Assembly (NCBI GenBank): GCA_021162325.1
Contig: JAGGYV010000130.1
Location: 1 to 17,556, forward strand
Length of the DNA stretch: 17,556 nucleotides
Direction: 5' to 3'
Source: Desulfobacteraceae bacterium
Lineage (GTDB): Bacteria > Desulfobacterota > Desulfobacteria > Desulfobacterales > Desulfosalsimonadaceae
Shown: piece after piece, positions 1-7,464 of the stretch
Layout: the number at the start of each line of letters is the position of its first letter
Position numbering within the stretch: position 1 is the first letter of the stretch
Translations under genes and position numbers: made by a program
The notes under the pieces: model-generated
The model's database searches: none
The model's input: the letters and a program-made list of their open reading frames with translations, nothing else
Told to the model about the DNA's origin: nothing

Positions 1-86
1 AACGTTTCATAATGTAAAGCATGTCCGAACTTTTTGAGAAGATACGAGTTTTTCAGGGATTAACTTTAAAAAAGAGGATAGGGAAA

Positions 87-2183
87 ATGCCCTCGAATAC
101 AAAAATAATCCAGAGTATTTGTTTTGAATGTCATTCCCGGTGCGGGGTGCTGCTGGAAGTCAATGACGGAAAACTGATAGGGGTGAAAGGCGACAAAACA
201 CATCCCTTCAGCAACGGCTATATCTGCCCCAAGGGCCGGGCAGCCATGGAAATTATTTATCACCCGGAACGGATTACTCAACCGTTGTTGCGTGTCGGCA
301 AAAAAGGGAACAGCCGGTTTGAAGCAACGTCATGGGATAATGCCCTGTCAGTTATTTCGGAAAAACTTCTTGATGCACGAGAAAAGTGGGGGGCGGAGTC
401 CGTGGTCTTTGGAACCGGCACTACGCGCGGAACAGCGCCATACCTTAACCGGTTTCTATCAATTTTCGGATCACCGAATTTCATGGCCCCGTCAAATATG
501 AGCGGTGGTCCCATTGTGGTGGGCAGTGCCGCCACATGCGGTTTTGGGCTTGTTGATCCGGACTATGCCGCCACATCCTGTATGATGCTCTGGGCCCACA
601 ATCCTGAGGCCTCCTGGCCCGGGCTCTATATGCATGATATCCGAGAAGGACTTAAGAACGGCGCCAAGCTTATCGTGATTGATCCCCGGGGAACCAATCT
701 GGCGAAAAAGGCCGATCACTGGCTGCAGATCCGTCCGGGAACGGATGTTGCCTTAGCGCTTTGTTTTATTAATTATATTATTGAGAACAACCTGTATGAC
801 AAGGATTTTGTGGAACACTGGACAGTCGGGTTTAATCGGTTAAAATCCCATGTCGCCGAGTTTACGATTGAAAAATGTGCTCAGATTACATGGATTCCGG
901 CAGAACAGATCGCGGCGGCGGCCAGGACTTTTGCCACTGCCAAACCCGCCTGTATCGGCCCCGGCATGGGTGGTGTCTGCCAGGCCAATGATGCCTTTGA
1001 CCTGAACCGCTCTTTGACTATTTTAAGCGCCATCACCGGGAATCTGGAAGCCGAAGGCGGCAATCTGAACTGCCGGCCGCCTACGGGAAAACGCAGTTGT
1101 TACGGACCGGATTACAGCGCGTATAATAATCTGCCCAAAGAGCAGGCCAAAAAGAAACTGGGGCTTGATACGTATCCGCTGCTGGAGTTCATTCCCATTC
1201 CCTCCCCGCCCCAGGTGGTCTGGCCGGCCATTTTGGACGAAAAACCGTATCCGGTTAAGGCCCTTGGGCTGTTTGCCAATAACAGTGTGTGTGCGTATCC
1301 AAACTCTGCCCGTGTGGTTCAGGTGCTGGAGAAACTGGATTTTCTGTTTGCTGTGGATTATTTCCATACGCCCACCACTGCTTTGGCGGATGTGATTTTG
1401 CCGCCGGCTCACTGGGCTGAGCGGGATGATGTGGAAGATTTGCTCATGAAAAATCATGTGTTTTGCCAGCAGAAAGCCGTTGATCCGGTTCCTGAATGTC
1501 GGGATGAAAAACAGATTTTAATTGATCTGGCTGAAAAAATGGGTCTGACAGATTTCTGGCAGTCTGTGGAGCAAGCCCTGGACTACCGCCTGGAGCCTGT
1601 GGGCATGACATTTAAAGCGTTTAAGGAAATAGGAAGATTCGCCACGCCGATTACATATAAGAGCTATGAAGCAAAAGGCGGTTTTCGTACCCCCACCCGT
1701 AAAGTGGAATTGTATGCGGATTATCTGAATTTAATGGGGATATCCCCGCTGCCGGTCTTCAGTGAACCAACGGAAAGTCCGGTCGCCAGTCCGGATTTAA
1801 TGGCAGATTATCCCCTGATACTGACCACCGGCGGCCGAAATCTGGTGTATTATCATTCCTCGCATCGCAATATTGAATCCTTATATAAAAAGTCCCCGGA
1901 CCCGGAGCTTCAGATTCACCCGGACACCGCTAAATCATTAAACATGGTAGAGGGCGAATGGGTTTATCTGGCGTCTCCGAGGGGAAAAATTGAAATAAAA
2001 ATTAAGTATTTTGAAGATATTCATCCCCAGGTGGTGCATTCTCCGCACGGTTACTGGTATGGGGTTGAAAATGGCTGGCAACGGGTCAATATCAATATGC
2101 TGACCGATGATCAGGTGTTGTGCCCGGTGACGGCGTCGGTGCCGATCAAATCGTTGTTGTGCCGGGTAGAAAAGATGTTATAA
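87..2183 (+). CDS. Molybdopterin-dependent oxidoreductase, DMSO reductase superfamily
   Basis: Large catalytic subunit binding a bis-MGD molybdenum (or tungsten) cofactor and one [4Fe-4S] cluster. I start it at ATG 87, which has an AGAGGA ribosome-binding site 8 bases upstream, rather than at ATG 21, which has none; this gives 698 aa. Seen: an N-terminal cluster motif C12-x2-C15-x3-C19-x27-C47 followed by PKGR, a long central molybdopterin domain, and a C-terminal MopB-type domain starting near the LILTTGGR motif and containing HP and SPRG motifs. The likely metal-ligand position falls at Ser139 (in NMSGGP), where formate dehydrogenases have Cys or Sec; this assignment is inferred by motif position. 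There is no Tat signal, so the enzyme should be cytoplasmic. No electron-transfer subunit lies downstream; one could lie upstream of the window. Substrate unknown. Family assignment is firm. Confidence 0.93.
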   Translation: MPSNTKIIQSICFECHSRCGVLLEVNDGKLIGVKGDKTHPFSNGYICPKGRAAMEIIYHPERITQPLLRVGKKGNSRFEATSWDNALSVISEKLLDAREKWGAESVVFGTGTTRGTAPYLNRFLSIFGSPNFMAPSNMSGGPIVVGSAATCGFGLVDPDYAATSCMMLWAHNPEASWPGLYMHDIREGLKNGAKLIVIDPRGTNLAKKADHWLQIRPGTDVALALCFINYIIENNLYDKDFVEHWTVGFNRLKSHVAEFTIEKCAQITWIPAEQIAAAARTFATAKPACIGPGMGGVCQANDAFDLNRSLTILSAITGNLEAEGGNLNCRPPTGKRSCYGPDYSAYNNLPKEQAKKKLGLDTYPLLEFIPIPSPPQVVWPAILDEKPYPVKALGLFANNSVCAYPNSARVVQVLEKLDFLFAVDYFHTPTTALADVILPPAHWAERDDVEDLLMKNHVFCQQKAVDPVPECRDEKQILIDLAEKMGLTDFWQSVEQALDYRLEPVGMTFKAFKEIGRFATPITYKSYEAKGGFRTPTRKVELYADYLNLMGISPLPVFSEPTESPVASPDLMADYPLILTTGGRNLVYYHSSHRNIESLYKKSPDPELQIHPDTAKSLNMVEGEWVYLASPRGKIEIKIKYFEDIHPQVVHSPHGYWYGVENGWQRVNINMLTDDQVLCPVTASVPIKSLLCRVEKML

Positions 2184-2198
2184 AAAAGGAACTTTTTT

Positions 2199-2570
2199 AT
2201 GAAAGCAGTGAAGTTAACAAGCCCAAAACAACTGGAGCTGGCGGATGTCGAAACGCCGGTGGCAGACGGTGAAAATGTTATCATAGAAGTTTCGGCCTGT
2301 GGTATTTGCGGATCGGATCTGCATTACTGGCATGCAGGCAGGGGGATGGGGGGTGTATCTGGCCTGATCATGGGGCATGAATTTTCCGGTGTTGTGGTGG
2401 ATCCGGGGAATCGGGGAGATCTGGCAAAAGGCGACCGGGTCACGGCATTGCCCCTGGATCCTTGCGGTTTTTTTTCGTTCCCTCGTTCCTGCGTGGGAAT
2501 GCATACCGATTTAGAAAAAATCAGATATTTCGAATGTCGGTCAGGGTGGGGACAAATCGACCTTTTCTGA
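2199..2570 (+). pseudogene. Truncated zinc-dependent alcohol dehydrogenase (N-terminal 90 codons)
   Basis: The first 90 residues match the GroES-like domain of medium-chain zinc dehydrogenases (threonine or sorbitol dehydrogenase type). They include the catalytic-zinc site C37 in CGICGSD and the GHE pair H60-E61, and they end at PLDPCG, exactly where the four-cysteine structural zinc loop should begin. From about 2467 the reading frame continues into palindromic repeat DNA and meets a stop at 2568-2570, so the last 30 or so residues are not dehydrogenase. The whole NAD-binding half is missing and I find no trace of it downstream. The start is ATG 2199 with AAAAGGA 8 bases upstream, only 15 bases after the molybdoenzyme stop, so the two were probably one operon. 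Almost certainly inactive. Confidence 0.88.
2477..2500. repeat. Palindromic repeat with GTTCCC / GTGGGAA arms
   Basis: Inverted repeat with TTCCC at 2478-2482 and GGGAA at 2495-2499, followed by TGCATACC. It resembles the 'GTTCCCACG...GCGTGGGAATGCAT' type of intergenic repeat that I recall from many environmental proteobacterial genomes (from memory, not searched). It begins about ten bases after the last recognisable dehydrogenase codon. Confidence 0.55.
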
Positions 2571-2616
2571 CTGAACATCGAACAACCCGACAAACATTTA
2601 TATTTTTTTCACAGCC

Positions 2617-2642
2617 GGCGGATTACGCTTCGCTAATCCGCC
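2617..2642. repeat. Palindromic repeat GGCGGATTA-loop-TAATCCGCC
   Basis: Perfect 9-bp inverted repeat (GGCGGATTA at 2617-2625, TAATCCGCC at 2634-2642) around an 8-base loop, followed by CTACG. The pattern matches a widely scattered intergenic palindrome, often read as 'gtagggcggattagcg-aagcgtaatccgcc' (recalled, not searched). Together with the palindrome at 2477 it makes a small repeat cluster that has replaced the 3' part of the alcohol dehydrogenase gene. Confidence 0.65.
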
Positions 2643-2809
2643 CTACGTGGGTTTCTCCTCAATTCCCAAGCCGTAATGAAATCATTGTTCCGTTTGTGCT
2701 TTTATGTTAATCGTTTATCACTATTTTTATTATAAACCGATCAAAATGCGGTTAAAAAAATGCCTGTTTATCTGATAACTGTTTGATTAATTTTGTAAAA
2801 GGAATGCCT

Positions 2810-4402
2810 ATGTTTAAGGTAATGATTCGAGATACCATGTCTTCCAAGGCAAAGGAAATACTTGAGGCCACCGGTAAAATCGAAGTGGTTGTGGACAATA
2901 ATAAAGAGACCAATGACCCGGCCGAACTGTCCAAAATAATCGGGGAATTTGACGCTCTGGCAGTGCGCAGCGGTACCCGGGTGACGCAGGAGGTGCTGGA
3001 TCATGCCCCTCGTTTGAAAGTGATCGGCCGCGCCGGTATCGGGGTGGACAATATAGACTTGAAAGCTGCCACCCGGCAAGGGGTTGTGGTGATGAACGCT
3101 CCGGGCGGGAATACGGTTACCACGGCGGAGCACGCTATCGCCATGATGCTGTCCCTTGCCAGAAATATCCCTCAGGCCACCGCATCGTTAAGGGAAGCCA
3201 AATGGGAAAAAAAACAGTTGGGCGGTGTAGAGGTTTTCGGGAAAACACTGGGAATCTTCGGTCTGGGACATATCGGCGGTATTGTCGCTGACCGGGCCCG
3301 GGGATTGAAAATGAAGGTGATTGCATCTGATCCCTATGTGAGCAAGGAAGCTGCCGCAAAACTTGGCGTCACCCTGGTTTCGTATGATACCGTGCTGGCG
3401 GATTCGGATTTTATTTCTTTGCATGTCCCGCGTTTAAAAGAAACGAAAAATATGATCAACACAAAAACCCTTTTAAAAATGAAACCGGGTGTTCGGATTA
3501 TCAACTGTTCACGGGGAGAAGTGATAAATTTAGATGACCTGCACAATGCCATTGAAAGCGGTCATGTGGCAGGCGCGGCTCTGGATGTGTTTCCCGTAGA
3601 ACCCCCGGATGCTTCCTTGAAAATTTTAACAAATCCCCGGGTTATTCTGTCACCGCATTTGGGGGCCAGCACGGGTGAGGCCCAGATAAATGTCGCGCGT
3701 ATGATCGCTGATCAGATGTCGGCGTACTTGCTGGAAGGCGTGATCACCAATGCGGTGAATTTTCCGTCTGTTTCCATGGAAGAGATGGAACGGTTAAGGC
3801 CCTACCTTGATCTGGCTGAAAAAATGGGTTCCATGATGGGCCAGCTGATCCGGGCCCCCCATGATCTCACCATTGACTACAGCGGAGATATCACAACCCT
3901 TGCCATGAAACCGGTAACCCATGCACTGCTCAAGGGCTTGCTGAGCGCTTTTACGGATAAGCCGATTAATTACGTCAATGCCCGGGAAATGGCAAAATTA
4001 AAGGGGATCGGTATTAAAGAGGTGGTCACCAATGCAGACAGTGCATTTTCTAGCTTAATTAAACTCAAAATCGAGGCAACCGATGAAAAGCCGGATGAAA
4101 TCTGGGGCACCATTTTTGAGAAACAATACCCGCGCCTGGTCCGGATCGGGAATGTCTATTTGGACGCTATCCCGGACGGCTCCATGATCGTGATTCAGAA
4201 TGTCGATAAACCGGGGGTGATCGGGAATGTGGGTACGACGCTGGGAAAACATAATGTCAATATCGGCCGGTTCCAGCTCGGCCGTAGAGATGATCGGGCG
4301 GTTTGCCTGGTAAATATTGATTCACCGGTGGACGAGATCGTGCTTTCGGAAATTAAGGCGTTACCGAATATCCTTTCCGTTAAACAGATTCTGCTTGGGT
4401 AG
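2810..4402 (+). CDS. serA: D-3-phosphoglycerate dehydrogenase
   Basis: Cytoplasmic enzyme oxidising 3-phosphoglycerate to 3-phosphohydroxypyruvate with NAD+, the first step of serine synthesis. From ATG 2810 (AAAGGA about 7 bases upstream) it is 531 aa, the usual length of the long form with substrate-binding, NAD-binding, intervening (ASB) and C-terminal ACT domains. Seen: the Rossmann motif GIFGLGHIG, and catalytic Arg235 (NCSRGE), Glu264 (PVEPP) and His283 (SPHLGAST). The ACT domain starts near MIVIQNVDKPGVIG and is expected to bind serine for feedback inhibition, as in the family. TTG 2783 and ATG 2804 are in frame but worse placed. No other serine gene is adjacent, so it appears monocistronic, behind the repeat-rich spacer. 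Confidence 0.97.
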   Translation: MFKVMIRDTMSSKAKEILEATGKIEVVVDNNKETNDPAELSKIIGEFDALAVRSGTRVTQEVLDHAPRLKVIGRAGIGVDNIDLKAATRQGVVVMNAPGGNTVTTAEHAIAMMLSLARNIPQATASLREAKWEKKQLGGVEVFGKTLGIFGLGHIGGIVADRARGLKMKVIASDPYVSKEAAAKLGVTLVSYDTVLADSDFISLHVPRLKETKNMINTKTLLKMKPGVRIINCSRGEVINLDDLHNAIESGHVAGAALDVFPVEPPDASLKILTNPRVILSPHLGASTGEAQINVARMIADQMSAYLLEGVITNAVNFPSVSMEEMERLRPYLDLAEKMGSMMGQLIRAPHDLTIDYSGDITTLAMKPVTHALLKGLLSAFTDKPINYVNAREMAKLKGIGIKEVVTNADSAFSSLIKLKIEATDEKPDEIWGTIFEKQYPRLVRIGNVYLDAIPDGSMIVIQNVDKPGVIGNVGTTLGKHNVNIGRFQLGRRDDRAVCLVNIDSPVDEIVLSEIKALPNILSVKQILLG

Positions 4403-4443
4403 TGTGACGGTGGTTTATTATCATTTAACGAACAGCGTTGTAT

Positions 4444-6351
4444 ATGAGAAATAATCAGAATAAAAAACCAGCCTGGTTTATGTCAACAAATCAATGTGCT
4501 TACTCCGGCCTGGCGATCACTCATCCGGAAGCATTTGTCAGCAGCGATCCGGAAAGCGATTTTCATGCAGACTTCGTCAAACTTGGCAATAATATGCTAT
4601 TGCAAAGATCCTATGGTTATGCTGATTCCCCGTCAGAGTCGGAACTGCTTTTATTTATTGATAATTTTATCGAAAAGCATTTTAAGTCAGAAAACAAAAT
4701 CGTCTACATAGAAGATTATGCATTTCTAACCGGTGTGGCTGCCAAAGCCAGAAAAAATTTTATTACCTATTTCATAAATAATGATTTTGTAATTGGGATG
4801 GTACTTTACCAGCTTCCGTATATTTTTAAAATCAGTTTTAACCTGGCTAAAAAACTTCGTATTGCTGCCGCAAAGGCCCATGCGGTGAATACCTATGAGC
4901 AGGCATTTGATCTCGCCAGAAAATTGATTGCTCAGAGCAACACGTCGTTTAACACGGATGATAGCCAATCAGCTTTAATATCCGGGATTTCTGGCCGGCC
5001 GTCAGAGCCTGGAACCGGATTAAAGCTGTCAGGATTTTTTCATCGGTTTTTTGCAAAATTAAAAGGGGTAAATGTTTTTTTTACTCAAAAAGCAAAACAA
5101 CAGCTGGCAAAGCAATGTTCAGAGGAACTGATTAAATTCATTGCAACGATTGACTGGCAGATGCCGGGCCTGCCGCCGGGTAAAAATATCATGTATGACG
5201 ATGTTTCTTCAAAAAAGGTGTTTGACGCAATCAGTTTTGTCAAATCCGAAATCGACACCCTGATGGAGGAGCGGGACACTGTAGAAGCAGTTTTACGGGA
5301 AAGTGAAACCAGATATCGATTGCTGGTGGAACATGCCAAAGCCGGGTTTCTGGAATACGACTATAAAACCAATCAGATCATAAGTGTTAATGAAGAATTA
5401 ATTCATATGACCGGTTATTCGGAACAGGAATTGTTGGGCAAGGCGCCGATTGAACTTTTGACCGAAGAAAGTCAAAAAATATTTTTGAAACGACTGTTAC
5501 AAATTACTGCGGAAGAATCCATTTCACAGGATATCGTTTATCAATTTAGTAAAAAAAATGGCGAGACCCTGTGGGTATTGTTGAATTCAAATATTTCTTA
5601 TCAGAAAGGGCGGCCTGAAAAAGCCAGCGTTGTGATAACCGATATCTCCAAGTTAAAACACACGGAAAATCAGTTGTTAGAATACCAGGAGAAGTTAAAG
5701 CGCCTATCCATCCGACTGTCAATGATCGAAGAAGATCAGCGGCGGGCCATGGCATCCCAATTACATGAAACCATTGGTCAGGAACTATTTGTGATGCAGC
5801 TGCAGTTAAATGCATTTGGAAAATCAATAGACAGCCCGGCGCTATTGGCACTTCTGGAACCAATCAACGAACAGCTGTTAAAAATAATTAAAGAAACAAA
5901 AGACCTCACATTCGACCTGAGTCCGCCGGTTCTTTATGATTTCGGATTTCAGGAAGCGTTGAAGACCCTGGGTGAAACCATTGAATTAAAACATAATATT
6001 CACGTTCAGACTTATTTTGAAGGGGAAATGGATACATTTGATGATGAAATCAAGGCGATTCTCTACCGAAATATAAAAGAACTGATTCATAACTCCGTCA
6101 AACATGCGGATGCAAAAAATATCATTATGCGCTTAAAGAATTCACAATCCGGGCTTCATATTGAATTGTGTGATGATGGTGTCGGGTTTGATGCCGGTAA
6201 TTATATCAACGAGACATCCTCGCATGACGGGTTCGGATTGTTTGACATCAGGGAAAAACTGAATCATCTGGGCGGGTGTCTAATCATCGACTCAGCGCCC
6301 GGGCAGGGCACATCCATTTCTATGCAGGTGCCGTTGCAAATGCGAAATTGA
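4444..6351 (+). CDS. Soluble PAS-domain sensor histidine kinase (NarX/DegS-type core)
   Basis: Two-component sensor kinase of 635 aa with no transmembrane segment, so it probably reads a cytoplasmic signal. Residues 1 to about 285 form an N-terminal region I cannot assign, rich in aromatic and helical segments, ending in a short coiled coil before the PAS domain (about 288-400, starting ETRYRLLVEHA). A HisKA_3-like dimerisation helix follows with phosphoacceptor His441 (in SQLHETIGQ). The HATPase domain has an N box around Asn550 (KELIHNSVKHA), a G1 box DDGVGFD near 577 and a G2 box GFGLFDIREKL near 599. Kinases of this type usually pair with NarL/LuxR-family regulators, but none is nearby. 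The start is uncertain: TTG 4438, ATG 4444 and ATG 4480 are all possible and none has a strong ribosome-binding site. It follows serA by about 40 bases. Confidence 0.9.
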   Translation: MRNNQNKKPAWFMSTNQCAYSGLAITHPEAFVSSDPESDFHADFVKLGNNMLLQRSYGYADSPSESELLLFIDNFIEKHFKSENKIVYIEDYAFLTGVAAKARKNFITYFINNDFVIGMVLYQLPYIFKISFNLAKKLRIAAAKAHAVNTYEQAFDLARKLIAQSNTSFNTDDSQSALISGISGRPSEPGTGLKLSGFFHRFFAKLKGVNVFFTQKAKQQLAKQCSEELIKFIATIDWQMPGLPPGKNIMYDDVSSKKVFDAISFVKSEIDTLMEERDTVEAVLRESETRYRLLVEHAKAGFLEYDYKTNQIISVNEELIHMTGYSEQELLGKAPIELLTEESQKIFLKRLLQITAEESISQDIVYQFSKKNGETLWVLLNSNISYQKGRPEKASVVITDISKLKHTENQLLEYQEKLKRLSIRLSMIEEDQRRAMASQLHETIGQELFVMQLQLNAFGKSIDSPALLALLEPINEQLLKIIKETKDLTFDLSPPVLYDFGFQEALKTLGETIELKHNIHVQTYFEGEMDTFDDEIKAILYRNIKELIHNSVKHADAKNIIMRLKNSQSGLHIELCDDGVGFDAGNYINETSSHDGFGLFDIREKLNHLGGCLIIDSAPGQGTSISMQVPLQMRN

Positions 6352-6363
6352 TTGATTCATAAT

Positions 6364-6377
6364 TTTTGGCGCCAAAA
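6364..6377. promoter_or_regulatory. Perfect 14-bp palindrome TTTTGGCGCCAAAA
   Basis: A perfect dyad with no loop, flanked by A/T runs, 13 bases after the kinase stop codon. With no loop it is a poor hairpin terminator; it could be an operator for a dimeric regulator or chance. No function is shown. Confidence 0.35.
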
Positions 6378-6477
6378 TTTTATTAAATGGCAGATTAGGA
6401 TTACGATTATGATGAAGATTATGAAAATTTACACCATGTCCTCTGGGCTTTAACCCAAAGTCGGGCCATCCGGTATC

Positions 6478-6684
6478 CTAACAGCGAATATCGGACAGGG
6501 AAAATACTTCGAAATTCGATATTTCCGATTCGACATTTTGCGGTTCATTTTGGACAGCCAGCAGTTTTTTTTCATCCCTGGCAATCAGGGCAAGATGGGC
6601 TCCTTTTTTAATCAGCTGTTGTGCCAGAATTTTTTCCACGCCGGATGATCCGCCGGTGATGATAATTTTTTTTCCGTTAAACAT
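6478..6684 (-). pseudogene. N-terminal fragment of a short-chain dehydrogenase/reductase
   Basis: 68 codons reading as the start of an SDR enzyme: the first beta strand and cofactor loop (IIITGGSSGV), the following helix, and the second strand (HLALIARDEKKL), which is typical of NADP-dependent members such as 3-ketodihydrosphingosine reductase-like proteins. The rest of the roughly 250-residue enzyme, including the YxxxK active site, is absent, and the frame ends at 6478. The last Gly of the TGxxxGxG cofactor loop is Glu17 here, a further sign of decay. Continued translation past the stop shows nothing SDR-like. It starts 39 bases after the arfB stop with GGAG upstream of its ATG, so it was probably co-transcribed with arfB. 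Confidence 0.78.
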
Positions 6685-6723
6685 GTGTTTCTCCGTTATT
6701 TCCGTTAAGTCGAGAATTAGCCG

Positions 6724-7149
6724 TTAATCGTCATCGGGAATGATTTTCGCCCGGTGTTTTTTGATCCTGCCGTGATGTTTTTTTCCATCTATCCGCCGCT
6801 GGTTAGCATTTTTTGATACTTTTGTTTTTTTTCGGGGCGGTAATACCGCCAGCGCTTCTTTCAGCAACTGAGCGAATCGCTCAATGGCAGCCTCCCGGTT
6901 GGCAATCTGGCTCCGATGACGCTGGGATATGACCCTGAGTCTTTTATCCTTACTAATGCGGGTTTTCAGGCGTGACAGGATGCGGGTTTTCTGTTCCATG
7001 TTCAAACTGGGAGATTCTCCCACATCAAACCACAGGGTGATCCGGGTGTTGACTTTATTGACATGCTGACCGCCTGGCCCACTGCTTCGCGTGGCTGAAA
7101 ATTTTAGTTCGTCATCGGAAATTGACAGGTTGTCATTAATTTCTATCAT
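6724..7149 (-). CDS. arfB: Peptidyl-tRNA hydrolase ArfB, stalled-ribosome rescue factor
   Basis: A 141-residue class-I release-factor-like protein lacking codon-recognition domains. The catalytic loop SSGPGGQHVNKVNTR carries GGQ at residues 26-28, the same position as in E. coli YaeJ/ArfB. The C-terminal tail is strongly basic (KKTKVSK, GKKHHGRIKKHRAK), as in the family, where it enters the empty mRNA channel of a stalled ribosome so that GGQ can hydrolyse the peptidyl-tRNA. Length and motifs are those of a complete, working gene. Start at ATG 7147-7149. It runs opposite to the kinase and to gspA and shares a divergent intergenic region with gspA. Confidence 0.96.
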   Translation of the reverse strand: MIEINDNLSISDDELKFSATRSSGPGGQHVNKVNTRITLWFDVGESPSLNMEQKTRILSRLKTRISKDKRLRVISQRHRSQIANREAAIERFAQLLKEALAVLPPRKKTKVSKNANQRRIDGKKHHGRIKKHRAKIIPDDD

Positions 7150-7461
7150 GTGCCTGATTGTATCGTTTCATAATAATGTTAATTTTTAATTTATGTTTAT
7201 AGCATGCTAAAATTAGAAAAAAAATAAAAAAGCCCGCATCCATTGTTGGATACTAGCTGTTGAGTGTAAATTGGGTTTGCCGTAAAGACTGCCCCCGGCA
7301 AGAAGAAGGCATTTTCATTGTTTATTGACACCTATGATACATTTAAAGAATATTTTTTGCAAACCAGCAGCATATCATTTATAGATAGAATTTGAATTAG
7401 CTGTGATGTTGAAAAAAGAGCGCTTATTTTAAAAGAATTGACAGACCCTTAAAGGCAAGCA
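7150..7461. other. AT-rich divergent intergenic region between arfB and gspA
   Basis: About 310 bases without a gene. It contains a possible hairpin (TTGCCG at 7275-7280 pairing with CGGCAA, loop about 13 bases) and a candidate promoter for gspA. I compared it by eye with the c-di-GMP, cobalamin and Moco riboswitch cores and saw no match. Confidence 0.4.
7325..7354 (+). promoter_or_regulatory. Candidate sigma-70 promoter for gspA
   Basis: A perfect TTGACA at 7325-7330 with AATATT (4/6) after an 18-base spacer, about 110 bases before the gspA start. The -10 match is weak, so this is only a candidate. Confidence 0.3.
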
Positions 7462-7464
7462 TTG

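Noticed and set aside
1023..1457. Minus-strand open frame of 144 codons inside the molybdoenzyme gene
   Set aside because: No recognisable protein, and fully inside a clear conserved gene on the other strand; a shadow frame.
2462..2710. Plus-strand open frame of 82 codons over the repeat cluster
   Set aside because: Its sequence is translated palindromic repeat DNA, and it has no convincing ribosome-binding site.
7200..7320. Possible riboswitch upstream of gspA (hairpin around 7275-7300)
   Set aside because: Only one short stem is visible and no conserved ligand-binding core could be recognised.
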